Shown piece after piece: positions 23,901 to 34,917 of a DNA stretch of 64,000 nucleotides. Origin of the DNA: Arthrobotrys musiformis (taxonomy: Eukaryota > Ascomycota > Orbiliomycetes > Orbiliales > Orbiliaceae). The position numbers and the translations under genes are program-made. The stretch is from NCBI GenBank assembly GCA_036971715.1, contig JAVHJL010000004.1, positions 4,030,001 to 4,094,000 on the forward strand, given 5' to 3'. Within the stretch, counting starts at the first letter, position 1, and each line of letters starts with the position of its first letter. The notes beneath the pieces were generated by a model that saw only the letters and a program-made list of their open reading frames with translations, was not told where the DNA came from and ran no database searches.

Positions 23901-26406
23901 CAGCTTCCCGAACCTGACATCGAACAAACTTGGTGATTGGCTAACTAGTGCATGTATAAGGGACATGACATACCTGGATTTATTCCGATTGAAAATCGAC
24001 GAATTCGAGAAAGCGCTGAGAAAATTACCAAAGCCGACAGTCTCCATACGGCCCGGGATCGCTGAGGGCACTTACGAGTATTGGCTAGCCTCGAGGTTAG
24101 CCAGTAGAGAAAACGAAGAACGAGAACAAGATAGCATAAGGAAATTACAAAGTGGTTATCTATACGACGAAGAAGCCTATCGGTTAGAGAGAACCAGGTT
24201 GGAAAGTCTAAAGGCGAGGTACGAAGAGCTGGCAAACTGGATCATATCGATGGGGGCACAGACATACCAAGAGCGTGCAGGAGGGACAGTAAATAATTCG
24301 AACAGAAATCTAGGTCAACCCTCTGATGTGAATCCTAGTGCAAGGCTTGATAACTCTGGGGGGCAAAAGGATTATGGAGCTGAAATGGAAGACCTTCTTG
24401 CCGAAATTTACCCGTCGTACGAATACTCTGGCGTCACAGAGAACAACATGAAGGCAAAATATAATCGAATCTTCCAAGCCGCCTGGGACGGTGATCAAAA
24501 AGCCCTAGAAAAAGAATTCCTAACTGCAGCCCTAAACGAGGTACCGAAGGTCGAAACCCAGAACGAACTCGGAGACACCATCTTCTCAATCGCAAAACAC
24601 CGGGACCATCCGAAGGAATTTATATACTTTATCCACAATATTGCGAATTCTCAAATTTTCAAATTCGAAATAGAGAGCGGAAAGTGGAACGAGCTAAGTA
24701 CCGGCTATACTCAAAATTATCTATCTAAAATTCTCGATGCAATAATCTTATCACCAACCGAGGACTACCATTTCGAACAAGGCGATCATATTTTTCGCGA
24801 CAAAGGGATCGATATCAAGGCCCTCGAATATGCCTTCAAAGTCTACGGCCCATCTTCGATAACGAGTAACGAAATGGATTTCCCTGAAACCGAAGAAATG
24901 GGGATAGAAGAGTCTACTAGTGAGCCCAAGGCATCAACATATCTTGGTTTAAGTATCGACGGTAAGAAAAGAAAGGTCAAGAACCCCAATGGAGGCCGAC
25001 CTGCCAAATTACTCGAAAAATACGATCCTATCCATGGACAGTTCAGGAACCCAATCTCTCTATACGCCGCATACCACGGTTTAATAGAGGTGTTGGAGTG
25101 GCTCGAAACAGATGGCCCGGAACAAGCGTTTCGAGAGTACCAGATGCTTCTTGAGAATATGGAAAATTTGGAACCAGAAGATGAGGAGTTCCAAAGTCAA
25201 CGAGAAAACGTAAACCCGTACGAAAAGAACGAACGTCAATACAGAAGCCACTTCCTAAAAATTCTACAGAGTGCCGATACGAAAACCATAAAACGATGGC
25301 TAGGTACAACTCACCCACTCCTCCCGCATGCGGTAGCCTTGAACCTCCTCTTAGGACAGGGCAAAACGGATCGTGAGAAGGTAGAATGGCATACAAATAT
25401 TTTCAAGTTCGTCATATCCCGATTAGGACCGGATTCTATCAACTCCGCAAAGAATTCAGCACAATTACCACCAATATTTGTCGCAGCCTCGATTAGGAAC
25501 AAATGGGCTATGGAGGCTCTGCTTAACCTTGGGGCAAACTTACATGCCACCGATCATTCTGGCCGGGAGCTCAACATCGTGCACTATATTTTTGACATCG
25601 AAGGGCGGTCCCAAGCCGGCGTATATCATGATGCCGATTGCTACGGCAGGATCAAGGGCTGCATTGACCTCCTCCCCGACGACTTCAAACAGTGGGCTTT
25701 TACTAATAAAAAAACCAAGCCATTCGACGAACTCAACCCGAACTGCGTAATCCCCACCGCTATGGCCGCTATACTCTACCCCGAGGCGATCGATCTCAAC
25801 TCAAGGAACGCCAAAGGTGACTTACCTCTTCATAGCACTGTGAAATGTGGAACATTGACGGAGCTCCAATTACTCCTCGAGATCTCGGCACCACAACAAA
25901 TACTTATGGAAGATGTCGAGGGGATGACAGTCGCAGATATTGTGGATGAATTATTTTACAGGAAAGTCATTAGCAACATGATGCCGGACTTGAGCAGGAT
26001 ACCAGATCATTACGAAAGTAGAGATGCTGGGAGACCCCACAGCAAAAGACAGCCCCTAGCTGCCTCAAAGCGGGCTCGGGAGAACCCAATAGGAGTGGCG
26101 TACAAAAGACATTCAAGAGTAAGAATTGAAGACTGGGGAATGAATAAGACGGACCTTGATTTTAAAAGTGGGGACAAAATGGTGCATAAGGTTTACAAAG
26201 AAGCCGTAGGAAAAGTTGGAAAGCGAAGGATATTAGTTTCTCTAGGTGAGGTGAATAGAGTGACGAACTTGGAGAGGGAATGTCGGATGAATAGCACATA
26301 TATTCGGCATAAATCCCCAGATATGAATATGCAGGATATCATTCGCGAGTGGGCACCCGGGCGTAGTCCCTCCCCGGGCAAGAGGTCTGGTTGGTGTTGT
26401 CATTGA
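20901..26406 (+). CDS. Giant fungal ankyrin-repeat protein
   Basis: Five exons join in phase: 20901-21270, 21382-23146, 23221-23541, 23621-23848 and ~23904-26406 (the last acceptor could instead be 23891), giving 1,728 aa. The N-terminal ~370 residues match a family found across fungi: opening FPKYLAENKDKPIRELL, then ARDLNSESEEDKGKYIMP, LDWNNIVAAGSGVLTPLL, and an FVDLFIYSLDQAAA segment. The GS...(D)xD pattern recalls nucleotidyltransferases, but here the first Asp is Phe. Next are YAQRNRVAYLHRHPAFVGS and a CCGDCP motif. Ankyrin repeats follow at ~515-590 (GYTGRTPLQLAVMSSSPEIV, DGRNSLHLAAARGDPEII), separated by an acidic linker from further repeats (~683 on, and DLPLHSTVKCGTLTELQLLL near the C-terminus). 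The end is basic (KRARENPIGVAYKRHSRVR). Probably a protein-interaction scaffold; the partner is unknown. Confidence 0.82.
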
Positions 26407-27126
26407 CGAAATGAGAGATCTGTAGCATATCCATACATTGCTCCACCTAACTTTTACTTCGGAACAGAAAGTTTTAAACTACAATACTCAAACTCGGAGT
26501 CAATGAGCCTCAATTGTTCCATCTTATATTTGCATCTATGTTTACCGAGGTGTATAGCCTATGCCACATATAACATTTCCGAAACTGCCGGACTTTTTCG
26601 CGCCAACCCCCCATCGTCTCGGACTAGCCTGTTTTATTTATCTCTCCGCTTTCCGAGAATGCATTAAGCTTATAAGATCGAGGCGCAGTTTCATGCAACA
26701 GACTAAACACCTAGATTCACAATATTAATAGATAGTACTGTAGTACAAGCATAGCTAGCTAAGGCATAATAGATCGACGAAAACAAGCCACCGAAAAAAA
26801 CGGTTTCGCCACCGCTAAACTAACCCGGATTCAATTACTCGAAACATCAAAACCTCGAAACGAGTTACTTTATTGTCTTATTGTACCTAGATCACCATGG
26901 TGGTCTCCGAGTTTTCGGTCTGCAGCCATAATGTATAAAAAGCCTGGGATATTCCCCACAGTCAACTTTCTAGACAGCCATTCCTCCAGTAAAAAACTTT
27001 CAATTCGTCATTCTAGCTGGTCTAGTTATCTTTTTTTCGCTTCTCTTTTTACCTTGTTTTTCCCTTTCATTTTCATTCTTGTCCTTTAGCCGGTCTAAAG
27101 ATTTTTTTGGTTACATATATATCAAA
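26407..27126. promoter_or_regulatory. Promoter/leader of the secreted repeat protein
   Basis: AT-rich spacer. TATAAAAAGCC at 26934 sits about 190 bp before the start codon, and a pyrimidine-rich leader (27025-27090, ttttttcgcttctctttt) precedes it. This is the classic layout of a strongly expressed fungal gene: TATA box, CT-rich start region, then ATG in a caaaATG context. Confidence 0.45.
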
Positions 27127-28266
27127 ATGTGGTCAAAGTCGTTCTCGGTTTCCGTTCTCGTCCTGTCCGGTGTTCTCGGACAAGTAGCCCTCGCCGGCCC
27201 GATCCCTAGAGCTGGAGAAGATGTTTTGTTTAAACGTGCCCCGGGCGTAGGTGATGTTGCTAGAGCCCATGGACCTACCGGCGGTAGCATCATCTTCAGT
27301 CTTGCTCGTGCGGCCTCCGAATGCCAGCATATCGTAAGTAGTAATTAATTTAACAACGGGTATATATCTTAAATGTTATAGACGCTAACCGCGCTCCCAG
27401 AAACCCAAAGAGGCGCCAAATCCGGTGCAGCAGCAGCAAGCTCCGCAGGAGTCAGAAAACCTCAGCCTCGGAGACCGTTTCTTGCAAATCCCGTCCCTTT
27501 TGTGGAATGGCGTTCAGCAAATCCCCAAGATTTGGTCCGAAGAGAATAGAGATGCCTTCTTGAAGTCTGCCGGCGACCTCGTGACTGCATTCAATGAGCT
27601 CCCCGCGGCGATGCAATCCGGTTTCAACGACCTCACGAACACCGAAAACCTCGAGGCTTTCCAGAAGTCCTTCGGCGACTTGAAGCAAGCTGTCGCTTCG
27701 ATTCCAGAAGACGCCAAAGCTGGTGTGCAAGACCTCACGAGCGTCCAAAACTGGGATGCTTTCGAAAAGTCCTTTGTTGCGCTCGGAACGGCACTTAGTG
27801 AGATCCCAGACGCTGTTGGAAGCGGAATCGATGATTTGAAGCAAGCTCCTGGTGATATCGCAAATGCATTTGCCGCGGCGCCCAGACAGCTCACAGTTGC
27901 TCTCCAAGATTTCATGAGACAGTATAACACTTTTGTAAGTTCCTTTAAACTTGTAGCGCATAATGGGTATCCCTAGCTTTTGAATCACGAAACTAACAAA
28001 TCTGTCAAATATAGGCACCAGTAAGTTCTTACCACTACCGAAGAAGTCTAATATAATGATTACCAGCATCGTACTAACAGAAATACCAATTCTAGCTCGG
28101 TTCCAACCAGAGAGAAATCATCGATGGTCTCATTGGAAGCATTCCAGTTAACCCACGTGTCGTCGGAACATTCGCTACCAGGGTTGGAATGTCTTTGGAT
28201 GGTATCGCCGGCGTCGCCCAAAGGGCCTGCAGCAACGACAAGGAAAGTTTGAGCTTGGTCCAATAA
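27127..28266 (+). CDS. Small secreted protein with internal ~36-residue repeats and a 6-nt microexon
   Basis: Not recognised by family. Four exons: 27127-27333, 27401-27934, a 6-nt microexon GCACCA at 28015-28020, and 28096-28266, giving 305 aa. All introns have gtaagt donors, and each acceptor follows a ctaac branch site. Residues 1-23 are a signal peptide (VLVLSGVLGQVALA), with a possible Kex2 site after LFKR at ~36. Residues ~118-225 hold three repeats of the form NxxAFxKSxxDLxxAxxxIP...GxxDLT (ENRDAFLKSAGDLVTAF; ENLEAFQKSFGDLKQAV; QNWDAFEKSFVALGTAL), probably amphipathic helices. Only two Cys are present, so it is not a typical Cys-rich effector. Skipping the microexon keeps the frame, so the two isoforms would differ by Ala-Pro. 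Confidence 0.8.
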
Positions 28267-29413
28267 GTAAATTTAAAGTGCGACTGGAAGGTATAGAGGG
28301 GGGATCAGTTCGAGGCAAGGGAATAGTCTAGACCATCTATAGATATATATCAATCCAATATTCATAGGCCTATATCACAAGTCCACCAGTATTAATTAAA
28401 CGTGCTACATATATTATCAATGCTTTAGTCAACCAGTCTTGTGTTTCTTCTGACCCCGGTTGTATATTTTATATTCTGAGCGTACTTTAGATCTAGCTAG
28501 CTGAGAAATATGTTAAAGTATCATCAGCCCGAAGGAATTGCGGTTTAGTCGCTCTGTAATTTACTATTTGCACCGGTGGACTAAGTAGGTACGAGGTTAT
28601 ATTATCTCGTAAACCAAATGCTGCTACAGATATATGAAGTAATCATTATCCCGTCTAGGATTATATAATATATAGTAGTACCGCATGAAAGCAAACCTCT
28701 ATCCAGGAAAACAAAAGTGCGTAGTAGTAGAACAGAAATGGTCTGGTAAAGGAATTGAAACAAATATCCCAGAAAAGCCCAAGATCAAGGCACTTTATAC
28801 AGTGATCATGTAATATAATACTGGTAGTCGAGACGCTTTTGGCTCAAACAGCTGAACACAATGAGGCCGTGAGGACCTATGAAGACAAGGAAATAAACCC
28901 CGGTTATAACACAGGGAGGGAATTACAACTGTAGGACAAGATACCATAACAATAAAGGAATGCAATACCACTAGCACTAAGCTGTATACCGGCCGTAGTA
29001 TCCAATGAAAAATAACGATAGTGGCGCTCTCAGAAACCTACCGTAAAGCAAAGCACGCGACCACCATGCCGAAAACCTAAGGAAACGCAGAAAAGAGCTC
29101 AACACCAGACAGGATAAGGAGAGGCAACAGGTATAAAAGAGTAAGAGGCGAGGAATCGAAAGGAAAGAAGACGGGGGTATATAACACATTGAAGAAGGGG
29201 ATACAAGAGAGGAAAAACAAAGGGGATACTGTCAGTACATCCGAAACAAGCCAGCCATGCTAATATGCTACATAGTAATTGGAAAAGCAGAAAAGAATAC
29301 AAAAGAAGAATCCCTGATAAAACTAGAGAAGAAACACCGCCCAGCACTGCAGTCCCGCAAAAACAAAGAATCCGTTTCCCTCTTCCTTCTCCCAGCATTT
29401 ATCGATTAAGCGA
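28267..29413. other. Intergenic between convergent genes
   Basis: AT-rich with many tatata tracts (28330-28700). The part from ~28980 to 29410 is purine-rich on the plus strand and probably the 3' UTR of the minus-strand F-box gene. No coding sequence supported. Confidence 0.5.
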
Positions 29414-31603
29414 TTAAGCGATTAAATAATATTCTGCGACCCAACCTTCCCAATTACTCCATCCGCCGCGCTTGCAATCTCTTTCCCATATTCTTTCCAC
29501 CTTTGTTGGTTTCCATAGATGTGCGAATTCAGACTTTTCTGGATTCCTCTCCGTCTCTCTTTCCCGGGCCTTTTCTGCATCAAATCCCTTCATAAATTCG
29601 ATGTTGTCGACTTCTCCGTTGCCGCGAGATATATCCCACTGTGCGAGAACAGCCTCGAGCCTCTCTGGCGTCAGAGCTCCACCGTTGGCAACAGCAGCCT
29701 TGAGTACTGTCAAAAGCAACTTCATGCCACCGGTCGCTACCAAGTAAGCCACATACGCCCGAACCTCTTGCTCGGTATAAGTTAGGCTATACGGCGGGGT
29801 CTGCCACTCTTCGCTCATCACATCACCCGGGGACAGTGCATCCGTGCTTGAAGCTCCAGGCCAATCCTGGTTACTCAGTAACCAATCGCTTCTCTTTTCC
29901 TCGCCTTCGGGGGTCTGGCTATCTCCAGGTGACGCAGGTGTCGCGGTCCTACTGGCTTTTCTCAGCGCCTTAGCCTTGAGTTCCAGAATGGCCTTGTTCT
30001 TTTCGCGAGGTCCTTCGATAAATGGCTTGAATACCACCCCGACAAATATCGCCTTCACGACTTCGAGAATCCACCTCATATCCTTACTTTCGACCTTACT
30101 TAGATTATCAGTATCTTCCTTCCAGTACTCGTTCCGGAGATCTCTGAGACGCTTCCTCTCCCAAACGAGGAATTGGTCGTGTGGGAATTGGGTGTCCTTG
30201 GCGAGCTTCGATATGCTCTTCTTTAGTTGCTCCGCTGTGGCGTCGTCGGCGGCCGACAATAAAGCGAATGGCATCGTAGCATCATAATAGGCCTTTTGCT
30301 CGCCATATGGGTAGTACATGGGTACCTCACTTCTAATCAGCTTGTCCAGAGAGTAATTCACAAACTCCCACAAATGCATCAGGTCCCGATCCACATCGTC
30401 GCGATGGCTCAAATCTTCTGGTTCGTGGTTTCCGTGGGCAGTTAATCGGAGCTGTTTCCGACCCTCTTCGGAAAGAAGGAACGTCTTGTAGACATCGGAT
30501 TGCAGGATATCTGCAATATCCTTGACGATTTGAGACTGCGCCTTTAGATAGCGGATATAGCCGAAACTTGAGTCGATAGAGAATTCAGGATGGCACTCCG
30601 GAGAATGGGAGGGCCGGTTCAAGTATTGGAAAGCGAATATCGAGCGCGTAAGAAGGGAGTCGCCCCGTGGATTTGCACCTGCTTTGGCGAGTTCCCGCTC
30701 GTAGTAGGCTGAATTATTATCTCGGATTACGTGATTGAGACGGGAACAGGTGTCATAGAGGGCGGTATGGGAGCAAAAGGGGAGGTATTTGGAGACTTCG
30801 AGAACTAATTCGGGTGGGAGTGATAGAAGTGTAGCGGTAGGCTGCCATTCCGTCGGTGGGGCTTGTGAGTTAGTCTGCGTCCTTGTTTCCACCGGCACAG
30901 TAGTTTCGACTGAGACAGCCGAATTTGTGAGTCTTAGATCCTCTTCATCGTCTTGGTCAAAATGAACATCTTCCATTATCACAGACTTCGAGCTCTTTAG
31001 TGGCATCTCCTCCCGTAGCTGTGCCTGTAGAGTTTCCATTTCATCATCATAGTCTCGCATGAATACCGACTCGACATCCTCACGGCCCTCGTCCACCCGT
31101 GGCATAACATCGATGGTTAAAGATCGCTGGATTCTAAAGTCTGTATCGCTTGCTTCTGGTAATCTTGGAGGGATACCGGCAGCTGTCTCGTCTGGTGGTG
31201 ACGAAGTCGTCGAACGTTTCTTAGCATGACTGGTACCATGACCAGGAGTCCCAGATGAAGATGTAGCCATCTTGAAGGCACCCTGGTTGTCGTTTTCTGT
31301 CCCTTGGTCGTGATGATCCCCTAGGCACCTCGCATCGGGTAGTTGTGACTCTGACTGGCTGAGCTGGACTGAAAATCCCAACGAAGATATAGCCATACTG
31401 ATAGTGGAAGCCTTTCTCATAGACCCGAGTGATACCGAACGTCGGTCTTTCGCATCGGGGACGACATTCTTGCGAGGTTTCTTCTGTTTCCAGCCGAGGA
31501 GCTTCCGGAACTGACGCATCATGCGAGGGTTGCAGGAGCAACGTTTATAGAAGGGCGAGGAGGGAAATTGCTCTCCCCGTTTGGAGATCCTGTAGCTGAA
31601 CAT
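29414..31603 (-). CDS. F-box protein with long disordered N-terminus
   Basis: A single-exon 729-aa reading from the ATG at 31603; MMRQFRKLLGWKQKK at 31522 is an alternative start. The open frame continues to 31648 but without an ATG. Residues ~1-260 are disordered and Ser/Thr- and charge-rich. Residues ~260-300 form an F-box: LLSLPPELVLEVSKYLPFC, then CSRLNHVIRDN. The C-terminal ~420 residues are helical and hydrophilic with no recognised repeat, and include a segment like a small helical domain (TEQEVRAYVAYLVATGGMKL). The protein probably acts as an SCF adaptor. The upstream region is unusually long and repeat-rich. Confidence 0.8.
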   Translation of the reverse strand: MFSYRISKRGEQFPSSPFYKRCSCNPRMMRQFRKLLGWKQKKPRKNVVPDAKDRRSVSLGSMRKASTISMAISSLGFSVQLSQSESQLPDARCLGDHHDQGTENDNQGAFKMATSSSGTPGHGTSHAKKRSTTSSPPDETAAGIPPRLPEASDTDFRIQRSLTIDVMPRVDEGREDVESVFMRDYDDEMETLQAQLREEMPLKSSKSVIMEDVHFDQDDEEDLRLTNSAVSVETTVPVETRTQTNSQAPPTEWQPTATLLSLPPELVLEVSKYLPFCSHTALYDTCSRLNHVIRDNNSAYYERELAKAGANPRGDSLLTRSIFAFQYLNRPSHSPECHPEFSIDSSFGYIRYLKAQSQIVKDIADILQSDVYKTFLLSEEGRKQLRLTAHGNHEPEDLSHRDDVDRDLMHLWEFVNYSLDKLIRSEVPMYYPYGEQKAYYDATMPFALLSAADDATAEQLKKSISKLAKDTQFPHDQFLVWERKRLRDLRNEYWKEDTDNLSKVESKDMRWILEVVKAIFVGVVFKPFIEGPREKNKAILELKAKALRKASRTATPASPGDSQTPEGEEKRSDWLLSNQDWPGASSTDALSPGDVMSEEWQTPPYSLTYTEQEVRAYVAYLVATGGMKLLLTVLKAAVANGGALTPERLEAVLAQWDISRGNGEVDNIEFMKGFDAEKARERETERNPEKSEFAHLWKPTKVERIWERDCKRGGWSNWEGWVAEYYLIA

Positions 31604-31971
31604 TGGAGCATTGAGTGAGATTAGCCAGGTGATTTTCTTGGTTTCCAAGTAGTAACTTGGTAAATCGTTGGTTTGCTTTTCGGTTGTTTAAGTATTCCTG
31701 GAGGCAGGAAGATAGAACGAGTAAATGTTGATGACAGATACTTTTTGTGTATGTGTGTGGCTGTGACAGGTAGGTGACGGTGAAGGTTTCAAGGTATGAA
31801 TCTTCGAGCAGAAAGTAGATTCGAGAGTGAGTATTGTATGGTCTGATGTCCGTAAGTGCAGACAGACAGACGAACAGACCGGCAGCCTCAGCTCGGACAA
31901 GGCAGCAAACGGCAGCAAGCAAGAAAAGATGCACTTAATGGATCGAAATGAACATGAACGACTAGACGGAA

Positions 31972-31993
31972 GAACGAACGAACGAACGAACAG
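31972..31993. repeat. (GAAC)n microsatellite
   Basis: About five tandem copies of gaac, followed by related agaac units. Seen directly; a simple repeat in the F-box gene upstream region. Confidence 0.9.
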
Positions 31994-32158
31994 AGAACAA
32001 ACGAGGAGAAGGAGGAGGAGGAGAGAGAGTCTGACTAACAGGAGACTTTTGAGTGAGAGAAAAATACCTAGGAAAACGACAGGCTGACGAGGTGGCCCCT
32101 CTCTGTCTCTTAGTTTAGTGAGAAATTAATAAAATGATTGTTCTGAGTTCTGGTTTTT

Positions 32159-32180
32159 GTTCTGTTCTGTTCTGTTCTGC
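32159..32180. repeat. (TGTTC)n microsatellite
   Basis: Four tandem copies of the pentamer tgttc plus two bases, seen directly. Confidence 0.9.
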
Positions 32181-34917
32181 AGAGCAGCGGAGCAGCTGTC
32201 ACCTGGTCAGCGCAGAGGCCCGTATGACGTAGATGCAGCCTCTCCCTGGCGCTCGCTCTTGGTTGGGTGTCCTTCTCGACCGAACGACCGAACGAACCGA
32301 ACGAGCAAACGAACCGAACGAGCGATAATACAAGATAAGGAAATGAAGTGTAGAGAAAGAATAGAAAACGAAAGGTAAGATTATCAGCCAGGCGGGTCCG
32401 GGGATGGGTAGCAGTATACGTAGTGAGAGATGGTGGTAGTGATGATGGAGGTTGATGATGGTGGTGATGAGGTTGTTAGTTATAGCTGATGGAAGTGAAG
32501 TGGCAGCAACGTTGCTTGCGTGCAGCTGTTCAGAGCTGTTGACTGGCGTTGGACAATCGCCGAATCGGAAGTCGACAACGCAGCGCGGAGGGGCAGCCGT
32601 CTATGCTTCGATAACCGTAGTCTCGAGGGACTCTTATTTAAATCTTCTGGCAGGAAGGCGGGAAACACCGGCTATGGGAAAGAAGAAAAGGGAAGAGAAT
32701 CGATTCAAAAGGAGGAGAAGTGTTCAAGTCGAATCAGAAAATAAAAATAAAATAAAGAGTACATGTCACCATCATTCCAAGTGCTTGCTTAAGTCAAAGT
32801 CCAAGTCCAAACGGGTCACCTTGCCCACAGCTGCAGGTCCCCCTGTCGCTGGCTTCTGGTCAGTTCACCTGCATCAAATGGTGCAAACTTCCCCAGCCTG
32901 CAGTGCGGTCGACGACGATGTCCGATACGACGGTCTCAGCTAATGATATTAATTCTGTGGTCAGACAGGCTGCATGAGTTCGTGCTTTGGTTATTCTGTC
33001 TTGAAGAAAACCCTCGAAGAGTCCGTTCTGACCTCGAGGAAAATCCCCTTCCAACCAGTCCTTGGAATCCCGGGTCTGCAGGTTTATATACCCCAAGCCT
33101 CGAGGGCCATGATATCAACATCCCTCAGTCAGGCGGGGTTGATTCGGATTGATTAGCTGGCCAACATGCATTTGGTTTGACCGGGGCTGAACGAATCACA
33201 GCTCTTCCAACCCCACCACGCCCGCCGACGGCCGAGTGCCTCGAATTTGTCACCCCCAATCCTGTGTCTTTCCTGCCCCCAAAAAAGGATACGGACATTG
33301 GCTTTTTCGACCCTTTCTTTCGGAATTTATGCCTCAAACCACTCACCTCACCTCATCCATATGCATCGTGGGAATCGAAGCGGGGTTTAATTCATTGCGT
33401 TTGCTCTTTCCCCCCCCTTTCTCCGACTCATATGCTGGAAGATCGAGAATTGGAGAGTGGTCTGGTCTTTCCCACCCTTTCTAACCGGTTCAAACTTCTG
33501 CATGAAAGCGGTCAATTACGCTTCCTATTTCATCCAGGACGTGAAATTGAACACCCAAAAAGCAAGCCTGAGTGGGTCCGGCGGATCGTGAGCTGCAGGC
33601 TGTCCTTGCTACCCACACCCACCACACCCCAAACCTCGTCCTTAGCTAGCTCCTCCTGTTATCGTCATATGAGCATGGGGTCACGAGTATCGTCATACGG
33701 CTACCGACGCTGGAACTAATGTAATGTAGGTAGACCCTGGCCTGCAACAAAAACGGCGCTAAACTTGCAGAACAAGAACATACTTAATTTTCGAACTATT
33801 CTCAAAATATTCATAGTTTTTCGTCCCATGTTCTCTTCGCTCTCAAAAGACGGTGACCACCAAAGAAACGTTCCCGACGACGGCGGAACTCGAAGCGAGG
33901 AGAGGGGGGAAATTCATTGGAAATACGAAATTTCGCTTTCCTGCAGGTTTTAAATTTTCTTCAGGATGATGATGTCGAACGACATGCACGCACGGGAAAA
34001 TCTGCTGGAGGTGGCTTTTTTGGTGCAGGCAGGATCTTTTTGTGCCGCCTTTTGCTGCCCGTTACCGTTAGTTCGCTGACTCATCAGAATAATTAGACCT
34101 CACTCAAAGCTAACGAGGGTTCCACATGGAATCCTGACTCCCAGACGTCAAACATGGATATAAAACCTCTCACGCTCTCGCGATCGACTCAAATCTGGGA
34201 GCTGCGTTTTGGAAACCCCGCAAGCCTCGCCCGGCGACGCGAAAGCGGTGCGATGCGAAACGCGTCCTGCATAAGAATCCAATGTAACTGCAATTGTTAT
34301 TGCATTGTATTGCATGCGGAGGAAGGTTCGTGATGTTATTTCTGGCAAGGCAACGCAACTAGGCCTGCAAATATTTTGTCCCGAGAGTGCCGGCAGCTTT
34401 TTTTGACTTATTTACTTATTTAAATTGATCCTGCCGAATGGGATATCGAGGTGGAGGATCATATCTGCCTCCAGTTGGCCAAATTATGCCTTTCCGTTTG
34501 TCTAGGTTATTGGTTTGGGCTATTAATATTGGCTACCAGCCGATATCGAACAAGGGTCTCTTTGGAAGGGAGGACGTAGTAGACGGCACCAATCAGTGCT
34601 TAGGCAGCCTTCTTCAGACCCTTCGAAATGCATAGAAACCCACCGTATGTTGTCCGATGATAGCAAGGGTCGGTGGCAGAACCCGACCTCTATCGTACTC
34701 ATGGATTACGCATCGTGAGAATATGAAGGTAATATATACGTAATATTATGTAAGTCGGAGCCAAGAATACGAAGGCTATGTTACCATTCGATAAAATATA
34801 TTATTTCTAGAAAGAAACAAGACAACGAATTAAAATTGATGGTTAAGTTGAGATTTGCTATCATCGTATATACAGAGCCCTTCTAAAGATCCGCTAGTGC
34901 CCGCCCGCACTTTATAA

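Larger units (their letters stand above)
31604..34917. other. Large intergenic region with tetra- and pentanucleotide repeats
   Basis: 3.3 kb without a supported gene. It contains (gaac)n at 31972-31993, (tgttc)n at 32159-32180 and imperfect gaacgaac at 32278-32324. Open stretches such as 33177-33719 (180 codons) show no domain, have overlapping competitors and look like chance. The half next to 31603 likely carries the F-box gene's promoter and a long 5' leader. Confidence 0.5.

Noticed and set aside
33177..33719. 180-codon plus-strand ORF
   Set aside because: No recognisable domain; frame competes with others and lies in a promoter-like region.
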